In this document: positions 40,249-47,888 of the stretch, one piece after another
Numbering within the stretch: the first letter of the stretch is position 1
Layout of the letters: each line of letters begins with the position of its first letter
Assembly (NCBI GenBank): GCA_965197455.1
Contig: OZ240208.1
Location: forward strand, 2,356,001-2,420,000
Source: JAGWBD01 sp965197455
GTDB taxonomy: Bacteria; Chloroflexota; Anaerolineae; Aggregatilineales; Phototrophicaceae
DNA length: 64,000 nucleotides
Reading direction: 5' to 3'
The notes under the pieces: generated by a model
Told to the model about the DNA's origin: nothing
The model's input: the letters and a program-made list of their open reading frames with translations, nothing else
Database searches by the model: none
Made by a program: the position numbers and the translations under genes

Positions 40249-40772
40249 CGGTGGTTTGCCTCGACACTCATATCGTTCAGTGGGGCGTATTGAGACGGAC
40301 GAGCGACCCGGGTCAACAGTACCTTGTTGACAAGTCGGCAGCGCTCATCAAATTCATCGAAAACAACAACGACAGGGTTATTCTTCCCTCGATTGTCATT
40401 GGCGAGTTACTGGTGCCGATTCCGCAGGAAGAGCACAGTGAGGTTTTGGCAAGACTGAGCAGAGATTGGCTGACCGTGGACTATGATGTTCTTGCTGCGA
40501 TGCAGTTTGCGCAAATGCGTTATGGAAGACCAACAGGCGAGGATTTGAGAGAGCTACAAAAAACGAACCCCTTTGCAACACGCAATGAACTCATCGCAGA
40601 TACCATGATCGCCGCGACTGCCCTTGTACACAAGGCTAAAAATATTTATACGAATGACCGACGTTTCAAGAATTCAGTCGGGAAGTACATCAATATATGT
40701 CTTCTCGATGACCTGGACCTGCCAGGTGAACAACAGGGCCTGAATTTCCCGGAATCCGACCCTGGAAAGTGA
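40245..40772 (+). CDS. PIN-domain ribonuclease (VapC-like)
   Basis: 175 residues, starting in the ATGA overlap with the preceding gene and ending in a GTGA overlap with rsmA. PIN acidic residues are visible: Asp in VVCLDTHIVQW near residue 7, Glu in IVIGELLVP near 54, Asp in NELIADTMIAATAL near 124, and Asp in YTNDRRF near 142. PIN nucleases cleave RNA, often as toxins. At 175 residues it is longer than typical VapC (about 130). The partner is not a normal VapB antitoxin. With its SOS-type promoter the pair could be a damage-inducible RNase module. Confidence 0.82.
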   Translation: MTVVCLDTHIVQWGVLRRTSDPGQQYLVDKSAALIKFIENNNDRVILPSIVIGELLVPIPQEEHSEVLARLSRDWLTVDYDVLAAMQFAQMRYGRPTGEDLRELQKTNPFATRNELIADTMIAATALVHKAKNIYTNDRRFKNSVGKYINICLLDDLDLPGEQQGLNFPESDPGK

Positions 40773-41611
40773 ACCCCAAAACCCTGCTTGATGCGCATGG
40801 CATTCATCCCAAACGCGCGCTCGGCCAGAATTTTCTGCATGATCCTGGCGCGCTGCAGAAAATCGTCGCGGCCGCCAAACTCGCGCCGGACGAAACCGTG
40901 CTCGAGGTGGGCGCCGGCACTGGCACGCTCACGCGCGTGCTGGCGCGCTCAGCTGCGCAGCTGATCGCCGTCGAGACGGACGGGCGTCTGCTGCCACTGC
41001 TGCGCGCCGGCCTGCCGGATACGCCGCAACTGCGCATCCTGCACGCCAACATCCTGGAGCTGGACCTGGTCGACCTGCTGGCGCCGCGCCCCTGGGTGTC
41101 TGTCGCCAACCTTCCCTATTACATCACCAGCGCCATCCTGCGTCACTTGCTGGAGTGCGCCCACAAGCCGCGCCGCCTCGTGCTCACCGTGCAGCAGGAA
41201 GTTGGCGAGCGCATGGTGGCCCGCCCCGGCGACATGAGCCTGCTGGCGGTCAGCGTGCAGTTTTACGGCCGGCCGCGCATCGTCAGTCGCCTGAAGCCGG
41301 CCGCTTTCTGGCCGCGCCCGGATGTCGACAGCGCGGTCGTGCGCATCGATGTGCAGGGCCGCCCGCCGCTGGCTGTGCCCGACGAGGCCACCTTCTTCCG
41401 CGTGGCGCGCGCCGGTTTCAGCCAGCGCCGCAAGCAACTGCGCAATTCGCTGGGCAACGGACTCGGCATCTCCGCCGCCGCCGCCGCCGACCTGCTGGCT
41501 GCCGCCGACATCGATCCGCAGCGCCGCGCCCAAACCCTGGCGCTGGCAGAGTGGGCGGCGCTCAGCCGGGCCGTGGCCGACGACCCTGGCGGGACGGCTG
41601 GCGTATACTGA
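40769..41611 (+). CDS. rsmA: 16S rRNA dimethyladenosine transferase
   Basis: 280 residues from a GTG start overlapping the PIN gene stop by four bases. It dimethylates two adjacent adenines near the 3' end of 16S rRNA during ribosome assembly. The family start HPKRALGQNFLHDPGALQKI, S-adenosylmethionine motif VLEVGAGTGTLTRVL near residue 44, and catalytic NLPYYITSAIL near 112 are intact, as are the C-terminal AGFSQRRKQLRNSLG residues. The overlap suggests the SOS-controlled cassette contributes to rsmA expression. Confidence 0.95.
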   Translation: MNPKTLLDAHGIHPKRALGQNFLHDPGALQKIVAAAKLAPDETVLEVGAGTGTLTRVLARSAAQLIAVETDGRLLPLLRAGLPDTPQLRILHANILELDLVDLLAPRPWVSVANLPYYITSAILRHLLECAHKPRRLVLTVQQEVGERMVARPGDMSLLAVSVQFYGRPRIVSRLKPAAFWPRPDVDSAVVRIDVQGRPPLAVPDEATFFRVARAGFSQRRKQLRNSLGNGLGISAAAAADLLAAADIDPQRRAQTLALAEWAALSRAVADDPGGTAGVY

Positions 41612-41677
41612 CTGTGTTGTGCATTCGCATTGACGAGTGGTAAGTGACCTCTTGAGGCCCAGGCGCAGGACTCCGGC

Positions 41678-42460
41678 ATGAGTCGCGTGTTCAGATTTAT
41701 CTTCGGTATGCTTTTGCTCATTTCCAGCGGCTCCGCGCTGCTGGAAGGCGAGGGCGGCCTGTTCATGTGGCTGCTGCTCGCCCTCGGCATCAAACTGCTG
41801 GCCGACGCGCGGCGGGGCAGCTTCCCCCAGGCAACTGCGACTGCGCGCTTCCGTGCCGGCCAGGCGGCCCGCTCCGCGCGGCGCAGGGGCCGGCGACAGA
41901 TCCCCTGCCATGCCAACCTCGCCGTGCGCAACGCCGGCCATGACCCGGAGGCCATGACCCTGCGCGTCAGCGACATCGGCGTCTTCGCCATTCACCATGA
42001 CCGGGAGACGCTGGTGCATCGCGTGCAGAGCGTGCGCGATGATGTGGACTACATCCAGCCCTGGGTCGCGCTGCGCGTGCCCACCGCCGCCGCCGGCACC
42101 CTGCGCTTCGAAATCCGCGATATGGAAGACCGGTTGCTCTTTGTGCGCGACCGGACAGTGCAGCTGGATGCGGGCGAAAATCTGGTCAGCCCCGCCGCCC
42201 GCATGCCCGTGCACGATGCCCTCGTCACCGAAGGCGACTGGCAGCTCTGCGTCTATGCCGACGGAGTCCTGCTGGCCGCGCACAGCTTCTTCTGGCTGGA
42301 GGCGGACGAGAGCCTCGACGAACCGCGCCTGCGCGCCCATCTGGCTGAAGACGGCGAGATGAACGAGGGGCTGCGGAGCGCCTTCGAGGAAAGCAGCCAG
42401 GAAAAGGAACAGAGCCTCGACGAGCTGCTGGATTTTCAGAGCAGCCAGTCGCGCGCCTGA
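41678..42460 (+). CDS. Membrane-anchored protein with beta domain, paralog A
   Basis: 260 residues. Two hydrophobic helices lie at about 5-20 and 28-42 (FIFGMLLLISSGSALLEGEG, LFMWLLLALGIKLLADARRG), followed by a basic loop and a beta-rich domain at 75-215 (DPEAMTLRVSDIGVFAIHHD, RFEIRDMEDRLLFVRDRTVQ, GDWQLCVYADGVLLAAHSFF), and an acidic helical tail. The domain resembles an immunoglobulin-like sandwich. It is a paralog of the following gene. A TATACT lies at 41604-41609. Function unknown. Confidence 0.7.
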   Translation: MSRVFRFIFGMLLLISSGSALLEGEGGLFMWLLLALGIKLLADARRGSFPQATATARFRAGQAARSARRRGRRQIPCHANLAVRNAGHDPEAMTLRVSDIGVFAIHHDRETLVHRVQSVRDDVDYIQPWVALRVPTAAAGTLRFEIRDMEDRLLFVRDRTVQLDAGENLVSPAARMPVHDALVTEGDWQLCVYADGVLLAAHSFFWLEADESLDEPRLRAHLAEDGEMNEGLRSAFEESSQEKEQSLDELLDFQSSQSRA

Positions 42461-42534
42461 TGCAGCCGCGAATGCGCTTGCGGGCACGCGACCCGCTTCG
42501 CGTATACTGAAGCTTGCCGGAAGAGGGGATGCCT

Positions 42535-43311
42535 GTGCGCCTGCGGAAACAGAATCTGCCCTGGCTCATCACCATCAGCGCCCTGCTGGGGCTGGCCTTG
42601 CTGCCGGGCGCGGCCGGGGCCGGGCTCGCGGCACTGCTGCTGGGCTGCGGCGCCCTGGCGCTGCTCAGCTCCCTCTCACTCAAACCCGGCACGCTGACCT
42701 CAGGGCGTCTGCGCCAGGCGCTGCCGTCCATGCCACGGGCAGGCAGCGTAGCGGTGAGTGACGCGGCGCGCAACGCCAGCGAGCGGGCCCGCCGCCACAC
42801 CGGGGCCGGCCTCACGCCTGGCCTGACGCTGCTGGACATCGGCCTGATCTGCGCGCGCCTGGGCCCCGGGGGGATGACCCTGCTCAAGGGCCGCAGCTTT
42901 TCCGGCGACGATGACGGCCTGCGCCCCTATATTTCCTTGCAGATTCCGCAACATGAGGCCGAACGCAGCGCCCGCCTGCGCTTCGAAATCAGCGACCAGC
43001 AGGGCGAGACGCGCTTCGTGCACGAACAGGACGTCTGGCTGCGCGCCGGCGAGCGCGACCTGCTCTCCGAGAACCAGTTGCCGCTGGGCGCCGACCCGCA
43101 GCTGCCGCGCAGTGGCGGCGAATGGGAGCTGCGCGTCAGCGTCGATGCGCTGCTGGTCGGCATGTTAACCTTTGAGATGACGCCTTCGCTGCAGCAGCGC
43201 AGCGCGGAACTGGAACGCCGCCGGGCAGCGGCGCGTCAAACGGGAGCGGCGGACGACGACGCGCTGCCAGGTCTTGAGGAACTGCTGCGCGAGCCGCCGC
43301 GCCGGGAATAG
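42535..43311 (+). CDS. Membrane-anchored protein with beta domain, paralog B
   Basis: 258 residues if GTG 42535 is used (AAGAGGGG is six bases upstream); ATG 42529 is too close to that site. Two N-terminal helices (LPWLITISALLGLALLPGAA, GLAALLLGCGALALLSSLSL) are followed by a basic linker and the same beta domain as paralog A (LTLLDIGLICARLGPGGMTL, RFEISDQQGETRFVHEQDVW, GEWELRVSVDALLVGMLTFE). The tail is charged. Both genes have GTATACTGA shortly upstream. Tandem duplication is evident at protein level; the role is unknown. Confidence 0.7.
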   Translation: MRLRKQNLPWLITISALLGLALLPGAAGAGLAALLLGCGALALLSSLSLKPGTLTSGRLRQALPSMPRAGSVAVSDAARNASERARRHTGAGLTPGLTLLDIGLICARLGPGGMTLLKGRSFSGDDDGLRPYISLQIPQHEAERSARLRFEISDQQGETRFVHEQDVWLRAGERDLLSENQLPLGADPQLPRSGGEWELRVSVDALLVGMLTFEMTPSLQQRSAELERRRAAARQTGAADDDALPGLEELLREPPRRE

Positions 43312-43321
43312 CGCCGCGCGC

Positions 43322-43813
43322 TCAGCAGCGCAGATGCCGCCCCAGGCGGTTCAGGTCGACGCCGTACCAGGCCAGCACATTGGTCAGCAGCAGCACCGCC
43401 GCGCCCTCATCCAGGTTGCCAACCAGCGGCAGGTTGTCCGGCAGCAACTCGAAGAGGCCCGCCGTCGGGTTGGCCAGATACAGCACGGCCAGCGCGCCGG
43501 CCACTGGCGCCAGCAGGCGCGTCAGCAGCTTGCGGCTGCCCGCGCGCCGCTGCATGGCCAGGTTGCTGCCCCCACGTCCCGGATCAAAGCCGTACCAGGC
43601 CAGCACATTGGTCAGCAGCAGCACCGCCGCGCCTTCATCCAGGTTGCCCAGCAGCGGCAGGTTGTCCGGCAGCAGCTCGAAGAGGCCCGCCGTCGGGTTG
43701 GCCAGATACAGCAGCGCCAGCGCGCCGAACACCGGCGCCAGCAGCCGTGTGGTCAGCTTGCTCTTACGCTTGCTCTTGCCAGTGTGCTGCTCTACGCCCT
43801 TTTTCGGCTTCAT
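43322..43813 (-). CDS. Tandem DUF1232 (YkvA-type) membrane protein
   Basis: 163 residues from ATG 43813 with GAGG upstream. It consists of a basic N-terminus and two nearly identical copies of a DUF1232 unit: LLAPVFGALALLYLANPTAG, LFELLPDNLPLLGNLDEGAA, VLLLTNVLAWYG. DUF1232 proteins usually have a single unit. The duplication is also visible in the DNA (about 43361-43520 and 43589-43750 almost identical), so it is recent. Each unit would form a helical hairpin at the membrane. Function of the family is not well established. Confidence 0.8.
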   Translation of the reverse strand: MKPKKGVEQHTGKSKRKSKLTTRLLAPVFGALALLYLANPTAGLFELLPDNLPLLGNLDEGAAVLLLTNVLAWYGFDPGRGGSNLAMQRRAGSRKLLTRLLAPVAGALAVLYLANPTAGLFELLPDNLPLVGNLDEGAAVLLLTNVLAWYGVDLNRLGRHLRC

Positions 43814-43843
43814 GTGGCCTCGCCAGTTGGCCGCCACGCCCGC

Positions 43844-44854
43844 TCAGTTGAGCTGCGCGCAAACGTGGTCGGTGAATTCCTGGGTGGAGAGCGAGTCCTC
43901 GGTGAAAATATCGCTGGTGTGGTCGCCCTGGTTGAGGGTCGCGTAGACGGCCTGCTCGATGCGTTGCGCTTCCTCCGGCCGCAGCCAGTGATGGCGCAGC
44001 AGCAGGGCCACGCTGAGGATGCTCGCCGTCGGGTTGGCGATGCCCAGGCCGGCGATGTCCGGCGCCGTGCCATGCACCGGCTCGGCGATGGCCACGTCCT
44101 CGCCCAGGCTGATTGAAGGCGCCATGCCCATCCCGCCGCCCCACGCGGCCGCCATGTCGGAGAGGATGTCGCCGTAGAGGTTGGGCGCCAGCACCACGTC
44201 GAAGCGCGTCGGCTCCTTCACCATCCAGTAGGCCGCCGTGTCCACCAGCAACTCGTCCGTCACGATGCCGGTGTAATACTCGCTGATCTCCAGCGCCACC
44301 TTGCGAAACAGACCGTCGGAGCGTGGCAGCACGTTCGACTTGTGCACGATCGTCACCTTTTCGCGACCGGTGCGGCTGGCCAGTTCGAAGGCGAGCCGCG
44401 CCACCCGCTCGGAGGCCGCGCGCGTGATGACCTTCTCGGCCACGCCGGTGCGGCCCTCGTCCGTCGTGGTTTCGTGGCCGACGTAGAGGTCCTCGGTGTT
44501 CTCGCGCACGATCATCATGTCCACGCCCTTGCGCGCGGTCGGCACCGGCATGTAGCGCGTCGGCCGCAGGTTGGCGAAGGCCTGCAACTCGCGCCGCAGC
44601 CGCACCACCGGCGAATAGTAGTTTTCCACCGGCCACGACGGCGAGGCGACCGCCCCGAAGAGCACCGCCTTGCACTCCCGCGCCAGCGCCAGCGTCTCGT
44701 CCGGCAAGGGCGTGCCCTGCCGCAAAAAGTAGTCCCAGCCGCCCGGCGCCTGGCGCACGCGCACCCCGGGCGCCACCCGTTCCAGCACCTGGATCGCCGC
44801 CGGAATCACCTCGTGGCCAATGCCGTCGCCCTCGATAACGCAAAGGTCCATCAT
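43844..44854 (-). CDS. Isocitrate/homoisocitrate/isopropylmalate dehydrogenase family enzyme
   Basis: 336 residues. Beta-decarboxylating dehydrogenase motifs are present: CVIEGDGIGHEVIPAA at the N-terminus, substrate loop MMIVRENTEDLYVGHET near residue 115, catalytic Lys in TIVHKSNVLPRSDGLFRKVA near 170, and NLYGDILSDMAAAWGG-type Asp ligands near 225, then NAD-binding VHGTAPDIAGLGIANP near 263. RENTEDLY and HKSNVL fit isocitrate or homoisocitrate enzymes better than LeuB. AAGGAG lies upstream of ATG 44854. It is 22 bases behind ppk1 on the same strand. Exact substrate is uncertain. Confidence 0.85.
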   Translation of the reverse strand: MMDLCVIEGDGIGHEVIPAAIQVLERVAPGVRVRQAPGGWDYFLRQGTPLPDETLALARECKAVLFGAVASPSWPVENYYSPVVRLRRELQAFANLRPTRYMPVPTARKGVDMMIVRENTEDLYVGHETTTDEGRTGVAEKVITRAASERVARLAFELASRTGREKVTIVHKSNVLPRSDGLFRKVALEISEYYTGIVTDELLVDTAAYWMVKEPTRFDVVLAPNLYGDILSDMAAAWGGGMGMAPSISLGEDVAIAEPVHGTAPDIAGLGIANPTASILSVALLLRHHWLRPEEAQRIEQAVYATLNQGDHTSDIFTEDSLSTQEFTDHVCAQLN

Positions 44855-44876
44855 GCCTGCCGCTCCTTGTCGCGCT

Positions 44877-47018
44877 TCACGCCGTCGGCTGTCCGGGTTG
44901 CTGCGGCTCGCCGAAGCTGTGCTCCATGAATATCGCCTGGCTGTCGATCTTCGTCTCCCCCGGCCCGGGCTGGATGCGCGTGTAGCGCCCGTCCGTGCCC
45001 AGCCGCCATGCGTTGCAGTTGTCCGCCAGCGAGGTGGCCAGCATGGACAACACGCGCTGCTGCTGCTCGCTGTCCAGCAAGGGGAAGACGACCTCGACGC
45101 GGTTGTGCAGGTTGCGCCGCATCAGGTCCGCGCTGCCCAGATAGACGCGTTGCGCGGCCGGCGCATTGCTGAAATGGTAGACGCGGCTGTGTTCGAGGAA
45201 GCGTCCCACGATGCTGTGGACGCGAATGTTTTCGCTGACGTCGGGCAGGCCGGGCACCAGGCAGCACAGGCCGCGCACCAGCAGGTCGACCTGCACGCCC
45301 GCCTGTGAGGCTTCGTAAAGCTTGCGGATCAGGTCGTCTTCCTCAAGCTGGTTCATCTTGAAGATGACCCGCGCCGGCCGCCCCGTCCGCGCCGCCGCAA
45401 TCTCCCCGTCCAGCAAGGCCAGCAGGCGCGACTTCAGATACTCCGGCGCGACCAGCAGACGCTTGTAGCTGGTGCCCGGCGCATAGCCGGTCAGGCGGTT
45501 GAACAGGTTGAGCGCGTCCATGCCCAGCGTCGGGTCGCAGCTGAACAGGCCGAGGTCGGTATACAGGCGCGCGGTCGTGGCGTTGTAGTTGCCCGTCCCC
45601 AGATGCACGTAGCGGCGCACGCCGTCGGCCTCGCGCCGCACCACCAGCGACACCTTGGCGTGGGTTTTGAGCAGCAGCTCCTCCACGCCGTAGGTCACGT
45701 GTACGCCCTTGCGCTCCAGCATGCGCGCCCACTCGATGTTGTTCTCCTCGTCGAAGCGGGCCTTCAGCTCCACCAGCACCGTCACCTGCTTGTCGTTCTC
45801 GCGCGCCTCGGCCAGGGCGTTCACCACCGGCGAACTGGGCCCCACGCGATACAGCGTGGTCTTGATGGCCAGCACGCTCGGGTCGCTGGCGGCGCTACGG
45901 AAGAACTCCTCGACCGGCAGGAAGGAATCGTAGGGGTGGTGCAGCAGGATGTCGCCGCGCCGGATGACGTCGAAAATGCCCATGCCGGGCTCGGAAATCT
46001 CCGGCGCCACGCGCGGCACCCAGGGCGTGTAGCGAAATTCGGGGCGGTTGACCTGCAGCAGGTCCATCAGCGCCGCAGCCCCCAGCGACCCGTCGACGAG
46101 GTAGACGTCGTGCTCCGGGTCCACCTGCAACTCGCGTTCGAGGCGCCGCAAGGTGAGTTCACCGATGCCCTGCGTCACGCTCAGGCGCACCACATCGCCG
46201 AACGCGCGCTCGCGCAGCGTCTCCTCGATCAGGGCGCTGATGTCCAGTTCGCGCTCTTCCTGCTCGTATTCGTAGTCGACATCCGTGTTGCGCGTCACGC
46301 GGAAGGGGTGCTGTTCAACCACGGTCATGCCCGGGAAGAGCAGGTCGAGATTGGCGGAGATGATGTCCTCCAGCCAGAGGAAGTTATCGCCTGTGCGCCG
46401 CGTCTGACTGCGGTCGCGCAGCACCTGCTTCAACTCGACCAGGCGCGGCAACACCGCCGGCACCTTCAGTCGTACGAATTCCGGCTCGCGCTCGGGCTCG
46501 TTGTTGCGCCGCACCCAGATCGCGAAGTTGAGGCTGAGGTTGGAGATGAACGGGAAGGGCCGCGCGTGATCGACCGCCAGCGGCGTCAGCACCGGGAAGA
46601 CTTCCTCGCTGAACCAGGCGCGCAGTGCCGCCTGTTCCTGCGCATCCAGGTCGTCCATCTGCAGGATATGTACGCCGCCCTGCGCGAGCTCCGCCAGCAC
46701 GCAACGCATCTCGACGCGCTGCTGCAGCATCATTTTAAGGACGCGGCGCCGAATCTCACGCAGCAGCGGCCGCGGCTGTATGCCGTCAGGGCGCTGCGTG
46801 CCCAGCCCCAGGTGCATGCGGTTGTGCCAGCCGGCCACGCGCACCATATAGAATTCGTCGAGGTTGTTGCTGAAGATCGCCAGAAACTTGGCGCGTTCAA
46901 GCAGCGGCAGGCTGCTGTCCTGGCCCAGCGCCAGCACACGCCGGTTGAATTCAACCCAGCTCAACTCGCGGTTGGTGTAGGTTTCCGGAGTGAGTACCGG
47001 TGCCTGTTCGTCGTTCAT
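44877..47018 (-). CDS. ppk1: Polyphosphate kinase 1
   Basis: 713 residues, normal family length. It polymerises the gamma-phosphate of ATP into polyphosphate at the membrane. It starts with the N domain YTNRELSWVEFNRRVLALGQ. The phosphorylated His of the family is in RRYVHLGTGNYNATTARLYT near residue 428, and the second His is in VHSIVGRFLEHSRVYHFSNA near 585. The first 18 codons are duplicated in frame directly upstream (47019-47072), where the copy begins with ATT rather than ATG. A decarboxylating dehydrogenase follows 22 bases downstream. Confidence 0.96.
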   Translation of the reverse strand: MNDEQAPVLTPETYTNRELSWVEFNRRVLALGQDSSLPLLERAKFLAIFSNNLDEFYMVRVAGWHNRMHLGLGTQRPDGIQPRPLLREIRRRVLKMMLQQRVEMRCVLAELAQGGVHILQMDDLDAQEQAALRAWFSEEVFPVLTPLAVDHARPFPFISNLSLNFAIWVRRNNEPEREPEFVRLKVPAVLPRLVELKQVLRDRSQTRRTGDNFLWLEDIISANLDLLFPGMTVVEQHPFRVTRNTDVDYEYEQEERELDISALIEETLRERAFGDVVRLSVTQGIGELTLRRLERELQVDPEHDVYLVDGSLGAAALMDLLQVNRPEFRYTPWVPRVAPEISEPGMGIFDVIRRGDILLHHPYDSFLPVEEFFRSAASDPSVLAIKTTLYRVGPSSPVVNALAEARENDKQVTVLVELKARFDEENNIEWARMLERKGVHVTYGVEELLLKTHAKVSLVVRREADGVRRYVHLGTGNYNATTARLYTDLGLFSCDPTLGMDALNLFNRLTGYAPGTSYKRLLVAPEYLKSRLLALLDGEIAAARTGRPARVIFKMNQLEEDDLIRKLYEASQAGVQVDLLVRGLCCLVPGLPDVSENIRVHSIVGRFLEHSRVYHFSNAPAAQRVYLGSADLMRRNLHNRVEVVFPLLDSEQQQRVLSMLATSLADNCNAWRLGTDGRYTRIQPGPGETKIDSQAIFMEHSFGEPQQPGQPTA

Positions 47019-47072
47019 CTCGTGCTTGCTGTTGGTTTCCGGGGTGAGTACCTGTGCCTGTTCGTCGTTAAT
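46965..47072 (-). repeat. 54-nt in-frame tandem duplication at the ppk1 start
   Basis: Codons 1-18 of ppk1 (46965-47018) and the 54 bases upstream (47019-47072) are near copies, beginning NDEQAPVLTPET and NDEQAQVLTPET. The frame stays open across both. The upstream copy starts with ATT where ATG stands in the gene. Confidence 0.75.
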
Positions 47073-47242
47073 CCTGTCCAGCTTGCCCTGACTGGATATG
47101 CATGCATTGTAGCCATAGCCCGCCTGAATCTCAACCTGGAGGCTGGCGTGGCTGACGCTGCAGGGTCACCGCTGGACAGGGCAGCCCGACCTGGGCTATC
47201 ATGTTTGCGGCAACGCAAGGCGCAGAATTGAGGGAACGCAGG

Positions 47243-47569
47243 ATGCCCGTTTATACCTATCGCCGCGAGGACGGCACCACCTTCGATATTCGCCAGCGCT
47301 TCAGCGACGATACGCTGGCTGCCTGCCCCGAGACCGGGCAGAAGGTGACGCGCGTGATCCATGCGGCCGGCATCATCTTCAAGGGCTCGGGCTTCTACGT
47401 CAATGACAGCAAAAAGTCCGCCAATGGCCAGCCGGGCCAGACGGCCGAAAAGAGCGCCAACGGCGTGGACTCGACGAAAAAAGAAAGCGCCAGCGCGGAA
47501 AAGCAGGACGCGCCCGCCAGCAGCGCAAAGACCGAAAAGGCCGCAGCCGCGAAGAACGGCGACGGCTGA
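47243..47569 (+). CDS. FmdB-like protein with degenerate zinc ribbon
   Basis: 108 residues from ATG 47243, with AGG upstream. The N-terminal 55 residues follow the FmdB/CxxC zinc-ribbon pattern (MPVYTYRREDGTTFDIRQRF, CPETGQKVTRVI, GIIFKGSGFYVND), but three of four usual cysteines are missing: the first pair reads RREDG and the second CPETG. The C-terminal half is a Lys/Ala/Ser-rich low-complexity tail. FmdB proteins are small putative regulators. Zinc binding should be lost here. A strong terminator follows. Confidence 0.82.
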   Translation: MPVYTYRREDGTTFDIRQRFSDDTLAACPETGQKVTRVIHAAGIIFKGSGFYVNDSKKSANGQPGQTAEKSANGVDSTKKESASAEKQDAPASSAKTEKAAAAKNGDG

Positions 47570-47590
47570 CACATCGCGTCCGCGCACAGC

Positions 47591-47625
47591 AACGCCCGGC
47601 CCTTGCGACCGGGCGTTTTGTTTTG
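47591..47625 (+). terminator. Rho-independent terminator after FmdB-like gene
   Basis: AACGCCCGG (47591-47599) pairs with CCGGGCGTT (47609-47617) over a 9-nt loop, followed by TTTTGTTTT. This is the clearest intrinsic terminator in the window. Confidence 0.9.
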
Positions 47626-47643
47626 GTTTAAGCGCTGCCGGGC

Positions 47644-47808
47644 TCAGGCCGGATTGTCCTGGTCGTCGGCTTCGCCCTGCTGCGCCCGCTCGTCCAGCAC
47701 GAAGGGGTGCGTCGTCGGCGGGCGGTGGGGCGGTTCGCCCAGCACCAGCCGCATCACCACTACCAGCGCAAGGATGTCCACCAGGATGATGACGATCAGG
47801 ATACCCAC
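47644..47808 (-). CDS. Small single-pass membrane protein
   Basis: 54 residues from GTG 47808, preferred because GGAGG lies about six bases upstream; the frame extends to another GTG at 47829. One N-terminal membrane helix (GILIVIILVDILALVVVMRL) is followed by a proline-rich then acidic cytoplasmic tail (EPPHRPPTTHPFVLDERAQQ). No family recognised. It lies 80 bases after the secreted beta-helix gene on the same strand. Confidence 0.5.
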   Translation of the reverse strand: MGILIVIILVDILALVVVMRLVLGEPPHRPPTTHPFVLDERAQQGEADDQDNPA

Positions 47809-47888
47809 GCCTGCCTCCAGGAGTCGCACATGCTCATGACCTCGGTGCTGCAGGGCCGCGCCCGTTGCACCCTCGAATGTTCCCGGCC

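Noticed and set aside
45603..47231. Long plus-strand open frame opposite ppk1
   Set aside because: ppk1 is certain; the opposite frame has no recognisable domain and is His/Gln/Val-rich.
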